Positions 32,525-42,967 are shown, counted from the stretch's first letter. The stretch is 64,000 nt of DNA from Vigna angularis (GCF_016808095.1 NC_068970.1:36118630-36182629); one strand, 5' to 3'. The notes: generated from the letters alone by a model not told the origin. Made by a program: numbers and translations.

Positions 32525-32657
32525 TCAGGTTCAAAGGAAGACTTGTGGTGTTTGCTTCTGAAATCACGTCAACACTGCGGTGGCTGGTTAGAGTGATTGA
32601 AGCAACAAGAAAGGAAGACAAGAGTCCAGTTCTTGAGTAAGGAGAAAAGATTGAGGT

Positions 32658-33620
32658 ATGGCTGATATCCCTTCAACAAGTTTTCCTGTTCTTATAGACA
32701 AAAACTAGAGCAGGCGGAGTACGCAGATGAGGGTCTTGTTTTGATTTCAAGACGTCAGCGATGTTGTTGAAGAAAAGGGATATGATCCTGATGACGGTGA
32801 CTTAGAGGAGCAGAAGGCAATGTTTAGGAAGAAGGATAATAAAGCACTGTTCATCATCCATCAGTGTGTGGATGACATGCACTTTGAAAAGATTCAAAAT
32901 ACTGGAACAGTGAGAGAAGCCTGAAACATATTGGTGTGATGCCATGCTGGAGGTGACAGGATCAAGAAAGTGAAATTTCAGATGCTGAGAAGGAATTACG
33001 AACTCATGCAGATGGACGATAATGATAAGGTAAGTGGGTATTTCAATAAGATTTTGTCAATTACTAACCAAATGAAAGGTTGTGGTGAAGCCATCGGTGA
33101 TCTCATGGTAATTGAGAAAATTATGAGATCACTGCCTCAAATATTTGATTACATTGTCGTGGCAATTGAGGAGTCCAAAGATCTGGAAAAACTGAAGATT
33201 GAGGAATTGCAAAGTTCCTTGGAAGCGCATGAAATGAGGATGCTAGATAGAAACCCCGTCAGGAATGATGATCAAGCATTGAAGTCACATCATTCCAGAA
33301 ACGAAGGTAAGAAGAAATTCAAGAATTGGAAGGGGAAAACAGCAAAAGGGAAGTGAAAGAATAATCACAATGCCGATGACCAAGATGAGAAGTTTGATTC
33401 AGTGGAAGAAAAAGACAGATTTGAGAAGAAGAAAGACAAGAAGAACATTGAATGTTTTAATTATCACAAACTGGGGCATTACTCGTATGAATGTTTTTCC
33501 AACAAAGGAAAGCAAAAGAAGAAATTTCAGAATAAAGAAGCACATCTAGCCCAAGAAGACTCAGACTTAGAGCCTTTAATGTTAATGGTAACGACTACTG
33601 TTGAATCCGCACGGTCTTAG
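32658..33620 (+). pseudogene. copia gag region, with damaged zinc knuckle
   Basis: It starts MADIPSTSFPVLID (ATG 32658). After a stop soon afterwards (32698) and further frame damage to about 32940, a clean frame (32970-33356) reads the gag core, for example YFNKILSITNQMKGCGEAI and MRSLPQIFDYIVVAIEESKD, the UBN2-type capsid region of copia. A TGA at 33354-33356 precedes the CCHC knuckle, which reads CFNYHKLGHYSYEC: the second Cys is Tyr. Another stop lies at 33618-33620. In a working element gag would package the RNA; this one cannot. Confidence 0.8.
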
Positions 33621-34292
33621 GTTAAATCTTGGTACCTTGATTCTGGTTGTTCCAATCACATGGCATGTAATAAGGAATGGCTAATAAACCTTGATGAAAC
33701 AAGGAAAGGAAAAGTGAAATTTACAGATGATAATGCTTTGAAGGTTGAAGGAGTGGGAGACGTGATCATCAAGCGAAAGAATGGATCACATGTTATCATC
33801 GTCAACGTGTTGCTGGTCCCAGCCATGAAGTGCAACCTACTTAGTATTGGGCAATTAGTAGAGAAAGGGTACACAGTGATCATGGGGAATCATGACCAAG
33901 TTGAATTGTTCGACAGCAACAAGAAGCTGATCTTGACAAGCAAGATCTCAAAGAACCGAACGTTCCAAGTCAGCCTGGATGCAGTACAGAATCTACGATA
34001 TTTGACTACCGTGAAGGATGAAGAAAGATGGAAGTGGCATCTGCAGTTCGGTCACCTGAAGAATGAAGCTTTAGAAGTGTTCAAGAAATTTAAAGCCTGT
34101 GTAGAGAGAGAAAGTGGAAAGCAAGTAAAAATCCTCATAACTGATGGAGGAGGAGAATACACTTCTCATGATTTCGAAGAATACTGTCAAAGTAGTGGAA
34201 TCGTAGATGAGGTGACAACACCGTACACACCCCAACATAATGGACTAGAAAAAAGGAGAAATCGAACGGTGATGAACATGGCCAGGTGTCTT
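33621..34292 (+). pseudogene. copia protease and integrase N-terminal part
   Basis: Protease: [13 protein letters not shown] gives the catalytic DSG with the usual copia SNHM context, followed by [13 protein letters not shown]. Pre-integrase: [10 protein letters not shown]. The sequence then jumps to [20 protein letters not shown], so the CxxC of the zinc finger and the first catalytic Asp of the integrase are deleted. The second catalytic Asp (TDGGGEY) and the YTPQHNG context of the Glu remain. The frame is cut at 34292 by the solo LTR and resumes after 36194. With the 5-bp target duplication taken into account, the two sides would be in phase. Confidence 0.85.
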
Positions 34293-36189
34293 TGATGGGG
34301 TTGTTGCGGCCCATACAAATTTGATGTGCAATAAAAATGCAGTATAGACTAGGAAGTGACTCCTAGGTCGTCTCTCAAGGACCAAATGTGGTTCGGGACT
34401 TAGGTCAAACACGCAGTGGGGGGGTTTGAAAGTGTTTTTGCAAGGAAAATTAAACTAAATTAAACGGGAAGTTAAACATAACTAAACAGAACTGAAAACA
34501 TTGAAATAAATGTGCAAAACAGTAAAGACCGAACGGTTCTTCGCAAGGCCGAACGGTTCTATTAACCAGGCCGATCGGCTCTAACAACAAGGGTGTTGGA
34601 GACCGATCGGTTCTGGTCACAGATCGAACAGTCTTGGAGAGCAGACCGATCGGTGTTAAAGCAGTAAGCGAATAGAAATGCAAATGGAAAACTAAGTGCG
34701 GCCGAACAGTATTAATTAAATAAGCTAAGAACTGATCGGTCTAAATGCAGTGACCGATCGGTATCAATGCAGTTGCAGTGAAAGTAAACTTCCATAAACA
34801 AAAACGCAGTAGGTACGAAGTTGTAGAAACAAAACGCTGGAACAGTAAACGCGCTAGCAGAAAAGAAATTACAGTGAATTAAAATGCACCAATTGAACTT
34901 AAGCGTAGAACGCAAATCTAGAAACAGAAACGCAAAACGTGAATGGAAACAATGATTGAAAACGAGCATGAACAATAAACACGAAACCAGAACTCAGAAC
35001 AGTAAAAATGAAGAAGATGAACAGTAAAATACAGAGAACGTAAATGAACAAGAAACTTGAGTGTAGCAAGAAATTCAACCATGGAATTGTAAAGAGAACG
35101 AGTTCAATACATGAAATGTAAAGAAAGCCAAAACCTAAACCTCCCCAAAGGGGGGCGAAGAAGAAGACGCTCCCAAGAAAAAAGTCAGTGGCGGTTGGGA
35201 GACTTGGGTCAAGTGAAACTGATTTTGGGGTATATAGACCCCAAAAGACCAAACTTCCCTTCTAATGGGCTTATCCTACAAAATGACCTAAATTTTGGGC
35301 CCAAAGTCCTAAGGTTTGACCCAATTGCATTCTAAAACGAAACTACACTTTAAAATTGACGTGGCCACCCTCTTGAAGTCCCAGAATGTGCTTCCAACAC
35401 TGCTGTTGAGTTCTCTGGTCACCTCATCTGACCGATCAGTCATTCAGGGCTTAAACCGCTCAATCCAAACGTTCGTCCATTCGGTTCAAGGCGCTCAGTC
35501 AAGACGTTTGGTCAAGACTCTCATATGATCAGGCTTTACCGCCCGGTAGAAGCTTCCGTAGATTGTTCGATTCAGTAGAGCTCGGCTTACACCGAACGTT
35601 CGATTTGTAGTGCTCAGCCATTCAATTCAGTCGTGCTCGGCCAAAGTCCTTTATCGTTCGGTTGAGCAAGTACTCATGCAGGTCAGGAACTGGTGATCGG
35701 TGCAGACTTCAACAGACCATTCAGTTGATTTCCGTTCGGTCAAGGCTTTCAAGGATCATGCGGGTGAAGTCTTCATCAGACCTCTCGGTCATGCATTTGT
35801 TCTCAGACCGTGCGGTGCAGCACTCCTCAGACCGTTCGGCATTGGCCTTTGACACACCGTTCGGTCATACCTTTCACAGACCGTTCGGTCAGACCTTTGA
35901 CAGACCGTTCGGTTAGACCTTTGACAGACCGTTCGGTCAGACCTGTGACAGACCGTTCGGTCAAGAGCAATATGTTCAAACCTTCTTTTTCTCTAACTTT
36001 CATCCAGTAATTGTCTTGCACATAATGATTGAAATAATTAAGCCCAAATATTTCAAATTAATTAAAATAAGAATTAGTCTTAAAATTAAGCCCAAATAGT
36101 GAAAATGAGATAAGAATGGAGAATTAAACACACTTCAACAAAATATGGTGCGCAAAGCTAAGTGTATAATGAAGAAAGGTGACTCATCA
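34293..36189 (-). mobile_element. Solo LTR (1.9 kb) inserted in the copia integrase
   Basis: Ends TGATGGGGTT..GACTCATCA (short inverted TGATG/CATCA). Flanking pentamers are gtctt (34288-34292) and gtctc (36190-36194), 4 of 5 matching. Read on the minus strand it has a TATA box (GGTCTATATACCCC, about 35240) and ends ..GGGCCGCAACAACCCCATCA after AGACGACCTAGGAGTCACTT, a stretch I associate with 3' LTR ends of plant Ty3/gypsy Tat-like elements. It holds many GACCGWWCGGTC words and a 24-bp tandem array. No coding region is present, hence a solo LTR. The lineage is inferred. Confidence 0.75.
35824..35970. repeat. 24-bp tandem array of CAGACCGTTCGGTCAGACCTTTGA
   Basis: CCGTTCGG recurs at 35832, 35857, 35881, 35905, 35929 and 35953, a spacing of 24-25 bp. 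The units are directly adjacent with no unique spacers. It lies inside the solo LTR. Confidence 0.92.
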
Positions 36190-36194
36190 GTCTC

Positions 36195-38341
36195 AAAAAG
36201 GAGAAGAGCATGTCACAAAGCTTCTGGGTAGAGGTTGTCTCGATAGCTGTTCATATTCTCAATAGATGTCCTACTAGAAGGCTTGAAGGAAAGGTACCAC
36301 TGAAAGTATGGTCAGGTAATAAACCTTCAGTTCAACATTTTAAAGTGTTTGGTTCTCTTGCATTTAGTCATGTTGTAGATAAAAAACGATCGAAACTTCA
36401 AGATAAAGGGGAAGCTATGGTCTTTGTTGGATATCACCCAACTGGCACATACAAGCTCTACAACCCAATCAAAGAAAAGATTATGATGAGCAGAGATGTG
36501 ATTGTACATGAGGATGAAAGATGGGACTTGAATCTTAGACAAACCAACCTGAAGAGGCCAGCAGGAGACTTGCTGACTGAACGGCACGAAGACTTGTTGA
36601 CCGAACGGTAGAGGTGTTATGAACCGAACGGTAGAGATCTTCTACATCGATCGGCAGAAGCGCATGGGAGTTCTGATTTCACTAGGAGCAATGTTGAGTC
36701 AGCAACCGCTCAGAGGCCATGCAGACAAACTACAATACCACCAAGGTTTGCAGATTAGGAAATTTACTCTGATGCAGAAATTAATGATGAGGGATATCTT
36801 GTTCACATAGCATTGATGGCCTCAGAACCAGCGAACGAGGATGAGGCTCTACGACACTCGGTTTGGAAGAATGCTATGATAGAAGAGCTCAAATCCATAG
36901 AAAAGAATGAAACGTGGAGATTGGTTGATCTTCTAGCTGGAAACCACTGCATTGGGGTAAAGTGGATTTTCAAAAGGATGTTGAATCCGGATGACCAATT
37001 TCAAAACACAAGGCAAGGCTTGCAGCTAAAGGGTTTCTTCAAAGGCGAGGAATGGACTTTGATGAGGTCTTTGCACCGGTTTCAAGGTTGGAGATCGTTT
37101 GGTTAGTGGTAGTAGTGGCCTGCGCAAGGGAATGGTCGTTGTTTCAACTTGATGTCAAATCAACTTTCTTACATGGACCCCTGGAGGAGGAAGTTTATGT
37201 ACATCAACCTCCAGCTGGTTTTAATGAAAAAGGCAAGGAGCATAAAGTGTATAGACTCCAGAAGAATCTGTACGGCTTAAGACAAGCACCGAGAGCTTGG
37301 AATAAGAGAATTGATGCATTCTTCATCAAACACAGCTTTGAAAGATGTGTTGTAGAACATGGATTGTATAGGTAAAGACCTAATAATAGTCTGTTTATAT
37401 GTTGATGACCTATTGATAACAGATCAAACTTGGAAGAGATACATGAGTTCAAGAGGATGATGGAAGGCAAGTTCGGGATGACCGACCTTTGAAAGCTAAA
37501 ATACTTTCTGGGAATGGAGTTTACTCAAACTGTTGTCAGTCTTGTCATGCACCAGCAGAAGTATGTGGGAGAGCTTCTTGAACAGTTTAAAATGAATTCA
37601 TGCAACCCGGTTAAAAGTCCTTTGGAGGTCAACGTCAAGTTAAGGAAAGATGAGGCCAAAAAGGAGGTGAATGAAACTGTATATAAGCAGATAGTTGGAT
37701 CAATTCAGTTTTTGTGCAATAGCATACCAGATTTGATGTTCAGCGTTGGACTGATTAGGAGATTCATGAGCCAACCAAAGAAGAGCCACATGCTTGTTGC
37801 CAAACGAATTTTGAGGTATATCAAAGGGACATCCGATCGTGGAATATTGTTTCAAGTTGGAAGACATAAAAATGAATTGAAGCTCATACGTTACGCTGAC
37901 TCGGATTATGGTGGAGATCCAGTGGAAAGGAAGAGTACCTTCGGGTACATCTTTTTCATAAATGAACCACCTATCTCATTGTGCTCCAAAAAGCAACCGG
38001 TTGTTGCTTTGTCAAGCTGTGAAGCCGAATACATAGTTGGATGTTACGCCGCATGCCAAGGAGTTTGGCTTATGGAACTTATGAGAGAACTAAAGTTACT
38101 CAGGGAGAGGCCAGTACAACTGAAAATGGATAATACATCTGCCATAAATTTAGCAAAAAATCATGTAAGTCATGGGAGGAGTAAACACATCGAAGTAAAG
38201 TATCATTTCCTGAGGGACATGATGAACAAAAGGAAGATTGAGTTAGTCTACTGCAAGACCAACCGACAGTGGGTAGATCTTTTCACAAAACCACTGAAAG
38301 TTGACGCATTTGAGCAAGGAGATCGGGGTTATATCTCTTAA
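36195..38341 (+). pseudogene. copia integrase C-terminus, reverse transcriptase and RNase H
   Basis: Integrase resumes with SMSQSFWVEVV and AVHILNRCPTRRLEGKVPLK. RT starts near 36813 (NAMIEELKSIEKNETWRLVD, HCIGVKWIFKRM), is frameshifted at about 37040, continues FDEVFAPVSRLEIVWLVV, LFQLDVKSTFLHGPLEEEVY, YGLRQAPRAWNK, and after a stop reaches YVDDLLIT (about 37398), the copia catalytic box. The last clean frame (37514-38341) carries the rest of RT and the RNase H acidic residues (YADSDYGGD, SSCEAEYI, MDNTSAINLAKN, HIEVKYHFLRD), ending at TAA. The linker before RT (36570-36660) contains three ACCGAACGG-like words. Confidence 0.87.
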
Positions 38342-38360
38342 GGCTTGAATTAAGAGAAAG

Positions 38361-38457
38361 TGTTAGGAATATAACTCAAGCCTCCACATACACACGTTCA
38401 GACCCGCTCGGTCACGGTCGCTTCTCATTCAACCATCCTTCTCTTCCTTTCCTAACA
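38361..38457 (+). repeat. 3' LTR of the copia element, promoter deleted
   Basis: TGTTAGGAATATAACTCAAG to TTTCCTAACA, 97 bp. It is preceded by a polypurine tract AAGAGAAAG (38352-38360). Relative to the 5' LTR, about 180 bp with the TATA box are replaced by CATACACA. Confidence 0.85.
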
Positions 38458-38657
38458 GTAAGATAAAGGAACCCATACACATACACACACATAGATCTCC
38501 ACACTGGTAAGATATTGTCCGTTTTGGGCCAAACTCTCACGGATTTGCTTTTGGTACCACTCCAAAAGGCCTCTTACCAATGGAGGTATCTTATGTGTAT
38601 ATAAACCCATGTCTATCTCTTATTTTATCCGATGTGGGACTTTGTTTGTACCCAACA
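38458..38657 (+). mobile_element. Short LTR/TRIM-like sequence fused to the copia 3' end
   Basis: GTAAGATATTGTCCGTTTTG..CTCACGGATTTGCTTTTGG..GGCCTCTTACCAATGG, a TATA box (GTGTATATAAACCC) and GATGTGGGACTTTG ending CCCAACA. I recognise these blocks as a common short LTR-type (TRIM-like) repeat of flowering plants; the name is not certain. There is no gap or TSD between it and the copia LTR, and the outer pentamer agccc pairs with ggccc left of the copia 5' LTR. Confidence 0.5.
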
Positions 38658-39022
38658 AGCCCACCACGGGTTGGTCATTTAATGACCTAACCCGTCTCAT
38701 TTATTAACAAACTGAAAAATTTGAACCCGACTCGACCTATCATAAGTTGGTGGGTTAAACGGGTTGGTTCACTGACTCACTTAATTACAAGTTTTTTTTT
38801 AATCTAAGAAAAATTATAATTTTTTTGTAATTCAAATTTAAATAATTTCATTCTAAAATGATGTTAAACTCTAAAAATAATTCAAAATAAAAAATAAACA
38901 TACAACTCAAATATAATTCAAAAACAAATCCATATAAATATTTTTTATTTTTTTAAGTCCAACCCGACCTAAACCCGTGTCGAATTGACTCACAAATTCT
39001 AACCAACAACACTAATATCAAT

Positions 39023-39700
39023 TCTATTTGTAACTAGATCTTAAAAAATAATAATGTATTCACAATTATTGCTGAAGGTGTATCTACCAACAAAGTTCAG
39101 CACAATTAATAGATAGTGTTCTTTGCCAGTGAAACAATTACATTTATATTTCTCATTACTAAAAAATCGTTTATATATCATTCCTTCGAACATTCATATA
39201 CATAAATATATATATATACATAAATATATATATACATAAATATATATATATATATATATTGTGTTCATGTATCTAGCAGACGTTGTTTTAATATGTAAAA
39301 TAATTGAAATATGTAGTTGTTATCATTATCCGTATACATATGGTGCATATGAAGCAACAGAGATATATATGTTAACGTACATAGAGTGATAAAGGTTGAT
39401 GATGAATGATTCATTGTATACAGTGGTCCAACACTAATATCACGGGTTGGCCAGAACAAATAACCGAAAATGGTGTGGGGGCAATGTCACATGTAATAGG
39501 TCAGGTTCAAATTTCACCCTTTAAATGGGTCCACTCCAAACTGCTGAGTTTCTCTATTAAGATACATTGCTAAGTTCAAACTAAAGCATGTTGCAGCCTC
39601 CGAATTTGAAAAATATACATAAATGTCATCTATCTTCTGCAATGGTACGGATTCATCCTTCATATATGCACATATTGGAAGTAAATGATATCTCGTGAAG
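39023..39700. repeat. (TA)n and a short repeat shared with 52.35 and 56.12 kb
   Basis: A compound (TA)n/TACATAAA tract (39205-39259) is followed by TTGTGTTCATGTATCTAGCA..AATATGTAAAATAATTGAAATATG..GTTGTTATCATTAT (to about 39331). The same (TA)n plus tail occurs at 52275-52435 and 56009-56195. Beyond 39340 no element is recognised; 39690-39918 is the 3' untranslated side of the PRE-like gene. Confidence 0.6.
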
Positions 39701-39712
39701 ATGCAAGTTCAT

Positions 39713-39718
39713 TTTATT
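39713..39718 (-). terminator. Candidate poly(A) signal of the PRE-like gene
   Basis: AATAAA on the minus strand about 200 bp beyond the stop codon, giving a 3' UTR of usual plant length. Confidence 0.4.
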
Positions 39719-39918
39719 TATATTAGTAATACAATTTGATGATAGTCAATACAAAGTGTCTGATGAAACTAGGTAAGGGCGAACATGGAGCCCATGGTAG
39801 CCTTTTTGGTTTGGTCTCAAAAACCAAACCCTACGCAGACAATATAATCAAAATTAACATGGACATGCACACGACACATAAGATTAATGCTCTATGATAA
39901 GTATTAGAATATTAATTA

Positions 39919-40137
39919 TTACATAAGTAAGCTCCTAATAATGGCTGCTTGGGCACTGTTGGAGTCTGTGGTGGCCAGAAGTTGTGACAACCGGTCACTT
40001 AGGTCATCAACCTCTCTGTGCAAGCTTTTTATGTAGTTGCAAGTCTCCTGCAACACCTTAGAAGCCGAAACCTACACAAGAACCAAAATAATTATACAAA
40101 CTAATTTCATTATTTGCCACATTTTTCCATATACTAA

Positions 40138-40195
<58 letters not shown>

Positions 40196-40752
40196 AATGA
40201 TGGCAAGAGGGAATATCCACGTCCCACACCCTCACAAGTTGTGGGTAAAATAACATTAATGGGAGGACAAACGCGTGACTTATCTAGCACGGCCAACCAA
40301 AGCCACAGAAAATCTGTGTTTCTGTGTCTTCTGCATGTGACTTGTTCGTGTTAGAGAGAGAACGGTGAAAGAGATAGCAACTAAATAAGAAAAACCACTA
40401 TTATTATTATTATTATAAAAATGCTTATGTACATCTCCCTATTAATCAGGGTGCAGGAGAGGAGGAAAAAGGTATAAATAGAAAAAAATGAGAGAGAAAG
40501 TTAAAGAAATGACGTAATAATTATAGAATTGTAAAATAAAAAAAAAGATAATAAGAAAGTAGAAATGAGAGAGAAGAGAAGAGAAGTTAAGTGTATAAAT
40601 TATAAGATTAGTAAAATTAGTACCTTGTCGGAACGTCTTGCGCGAAGCTCAGGGATAAGGTGCTGTAACTTGGAAACGAGATCAGTGATCTGAGCATCAG
40701 TGATCTGAGTGGAAACTGGCGTTTGTCTGGAACGAGATCTTCTGGTAGACAT
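39919..40752 (-). CDS. PRE: PRE/ILI1/KIDARI-type atypical bHLH protein (two exons)
   Basis: Two exons, 40752-40624 (43 codons) and 40071-39919 (50 codons plus TAA), are joined at a phase-0 GT-AG intron (40623-40072). The 93-residue product starts [14 protein letters not shown] and contains [16 protein letters not shown] (helix 1), [20 protein letters not shown] (loop and helix 2) and [17 protein letters not shown], ending AAIIRSLLM. This is the plant PACLOBUTRAZOL RESISTANCE family, usually 91-94 residues. These nuclear proteins keep the HLH but lack the DNA-binding basic region. Known members heterodimerise with inhibitory bHLHs such as IBH1 or HFR1, releasing growth-promoting factors, and promote cell elongation downstream of gibberellin, brassinosteroid, auxin and light. 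[12 protein letters not shown] suggests PRE6/KIDARI or PRE1 as nearest, but the paralogue is uncertain. It is the only intact host gene in the window. The intron holds a 52-bp (TA)n. Confidence 0.95.
40072..40623 (-). other. Intron of the PRE-like gene
   Basis: 552 bp, donor AAG|GTA and acceptor GTGTAG|GTT on the minus strand, between codons 43 and 44, the loop position where PRE genes usually have their single intron. It contains (TA)26 at 40141-40192 and (TTA)n at about 40398-40416. Confidence 0.9.
40141..40192. repeat. (TA)26 microsatellite in the PRE-like intron
   Basis: Uninterrupted TA dinucleotides, 52 bp, about 70 bp from the 3' splice acceptor. Confidence 0.98.
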
Positions 40753-41200
40753 TGTTAATTAAAGAGTAGTGTGAATGATGGGTGTGTCAGAAATAGTGGT
40801 TGATTTGGTGATGATAAGTTAAAGAAAGAGGTAGATAGATATATAGATAACGTGAGAGTGTGTGCCTGAGAAGTGAGAAGTAGTACTAACTAAGCTCAAC
40901 TACTAACTACTAAGCTAGCTAGGGTAGAGGAGGCAGCTAGTAGTTCTTGGGGTGCCTCAGAAATGGGAGGAATAGGAAGCGAATTTGTCAGAGTAAGAAA
41001 AGGAAGCTAGGTAGGTAGGTATATAGAAAAGGGCGAAAACAGCTGTTGTTTCAGTTGAGTTTGCGAGATGAAAAGTATCAAGAGAGAGAACTATGAGTGA
41101 GAGAATGTGTCAGTGGGTGTTGGAAGTTGAAGAGGACAACTGCATGGGAAAGGCATTGAGGGTGGGGATGTTGTTAAATAGGGTTATGTTATGTGTGTTG
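40753..41200 (-). promoter_or_regulatory. Leader and core promoter of the PRE-like gene
   Basis: Two TATA-like boxes are present on the minus strand: CTATATATC (about 40846-40838), which would give a leader near 55 nt, and CTATATACC (about 41026-41018), which would give about 235 nt. The second looks more like a plant TATA box, and a GA-rich stretch (GAGAGAGAAC, about 41080) lies upstream. Which is used cannot be decided from sequence. Confidence 0.4.
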
Positions 41201-42902
41201 GTCGAATAATTATATTTTCATAATTAACTATCTTTTTAATCTAATTATAAATTCTCCTTATCTTACATTTTTATTTTTAAATTATATATTTATTTAAAAA
41301 ATATCATTCCTGGGGTTAGACTTGAAGTGTGCTTGTTCACCCAACTACGCGGGACCTCTGTGTGTCAGTCTTAGCACACAACCCCATGTTATGTTATTAC
41401 TCCCTTGTCATTTTAATCATTTCACTTTCCTTTCTTTTTCCTTTCAAACTTAACTTAAGAACAAACCAGTAACCACTCTTCTTTCAATCTAGTAGGCCAC
41501 TTCCCAGAGAAATTTTAGGGATCAAATCTCACTTTTTCAATGTAAAAATCACTGGTCAATACAAACAAAAAAAAAAACCCTTTTTATCACTTCTAAGATA
41601 ACTATATTGTAAAAACTTCCTTTTAGAACATTTTTTCTCTAAGAATAAATTAATATTCTCTTATATTAAATTAAAAAAAAGTATTTTAAAAGTAAGGAAA
41701 ACATTACAATGTAAACTAAACTTATTTTATATTTTATGAAAAAAATTATCCACACATGTTTGTTTATTTATTCATACAACCGATATCGATTCATTAGAAA
41801 TTGAAAAAGACAGGAATGATTTCTGGAAGTTAACAATTTTTTTTTTCTGTTCATAAACTTCCAATATCTAAGCAGATTGTTTAGACAACATGCAAACAAA
41901 AATGTTTTAGATTTATGGATAAACATTGTTGGAAGTAAGAAAGAAGTTAGTTATGGAAAGGAAGATATGGTTTTTAAGAAATGCTGGTCCCAACCAAGAT
42001 TAATCCGTAGTAGTAAACTTCTACTGAGTGGTGTAGGCAAAGGTGGCTTATGGAACTTTTGTCCATTGGAAAGGATAGAAAAAAGACACTACTTGAAAGT
42101 GAAGTTTAAGCATTCCAAATAAAATATAATTGTTTTTCGGTATTTGGAATTTCCAATTTTTATTGGTACACACAATAAATATCCTCAAGGAGAGATGTTT
42201 TATAACCATATATGTAGAAATGCTACGAGTAACAAAAATATAAGACTTCCATTTCAGACCACTAAATAAAATTTTATCTCAGTAGTTTAAATTTTTTAAA
42301 TGGTTATTTCTTATCCAGAAAAATATTTATACGTCACTGGTAAAAGAGAAAAATTATAAGAGTTTGAAAGAGAAATGTTGTGTAGTTGTGTTCATGTGGC
42401 TGTGGTTCCAATCACATGATCCATATGATAATATTATCTTCAAAAAAAAATTTTGCCCAATTTTTCTGAATAATGAAGATATTTTTGTTTTGAAATAAAT
42501 TGCTTATGACAAATATAATTTAAATACTTTATATTCGTATAAATAAATAGTATGTCATACATTGCGCATGTTTATAAATAAACAAAAAAATATCATACGT
42601 GCATAGAAAAGCAGTCATCGAAAGAAAATAAACAAAAAAACACGAAAATAGACTAAAAGTCATCATTGTGTAGGTTAAAGAAAATACTACACTAGTATCT
42701 ATTGCTAAATATACCAATCTAATTCAAGTCACTAATATTCAAAATTTCAAGCCAAAATGTGGGAAACATAACAAATCAATTTTAATCTAACATTTAATCA
42801 TAATTTTAATGACTTTAAAATAACCACCATATTAAATTGAGCAAAATTGTAAATAATTTGACAGGTCACAGAATTTCCATAGATCCAATTTCATTTAACG
42901 GC

Positions 42903-42905
<3 letters not shown>
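41201..42905. other. AT-rich spacer; one unrecognised 82-codon frame
   Basis: The only frame of note is 41877-42122 (plus), starting MFRQHANKNVLDLWINIVG with KKCWSQPRLIRSSKLLLS. It has mixed, non-repetitive composition and an intact stop, but I recognise no family, and it has no clear promoter or homologous context. It could be a fragment of a degraded gene. The rest holds nothing recognisable. Confidence 0.3.

Positions 42906-42967
<62 letters not shown>
42906..42967. repeat. (TA)n microsatellite, ~62 bp
   Basis: Uninterrupted TA units. Confidence 0.97.

Larger units (their letters stand above)
32238..38657 (+). mobile_element. Ty1/copia retrotransposon, dead, nested in a hAT element
   Basis: Order: 5' LTR (32238-32509), primer-binding site (32511-32524), gag, protease, integrase, reverse transcriptase, RNase H (to 38341), polypurine tract, 3' LTR (38361-38457), then a 200-bp tail ending CCAACA at 38657. 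Integrase before reverse transcriptase defines copia. The outer flanks are ggccc (32233-32237) and agccc (38658-38662), a 4-of-5 match, so the tail seems to have inserted as part of this unit. Coding is ruined by stops in gag, a deletion across the integrase core, frameshifts in RT, and the 1.9-kb solo LTR at 34293-36189. Confidence 0.88.
32194..39014. mobile_element. hAT-type element hosting a copia retrotransposon
   Basis: The left end is TAGTGTTGTCAAAACGGGTC; the right end reads inward TAGTGTTGTTGGTTAGAATT. Flanking octamers ttatcaat (32186-32193) and atatcaat (39015-39022) match at 7 of 8 positions, consistent with a hAT TSD. Only 44 bp of the element lie left of the inserted copia. The right part (38663-39014) is collinear with the MITE at 25527-26136: CCCACCACGGGTTGGTCA.., then AACTGAAAAAT.., then GTGGGTTAAACGGG, then a T-rich stretch. 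Without the insertion it would be a short non-coding MITE of about 400 bp. Confidence 0.8.

Noticed and set aside
34712..35335. Several 70-118-codon frames in the solo LTR
   Set aside because: They lie in LTR leader sequence, are Phe/Leu-rich or Arg-rich, have no homology, and overlap on both strands.
35824..35970. Regular 24-bp repeats, CRISPR-like at first glance
   Set aside because: Units are directly adjacent without unique spacers, inside a plant LTR.
32238..38657. Possibility of an endogenous pararetrovirus in the RT-containing region
   Set aside because: Integrase precedes RT, there are LTRs, a Met-tRNA primer site and a polypurine tract, and no movement or coat protein motifs; it is a copia retrotransposon.
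40037..40354. Frames encoding Tyr-Ile repeats (also at 42866-43102, 47210-47416 and 51086-51271)
   Set aside because: These are translations of (TA)n microsatellites, not proteins.
41300..41400. GC-richer stretch with short inverted words, checked as a tRNA or small RNA
   Set aside because: No cloverleaf, no A/B boxes and no T-loop GGTTCRA in the right place.
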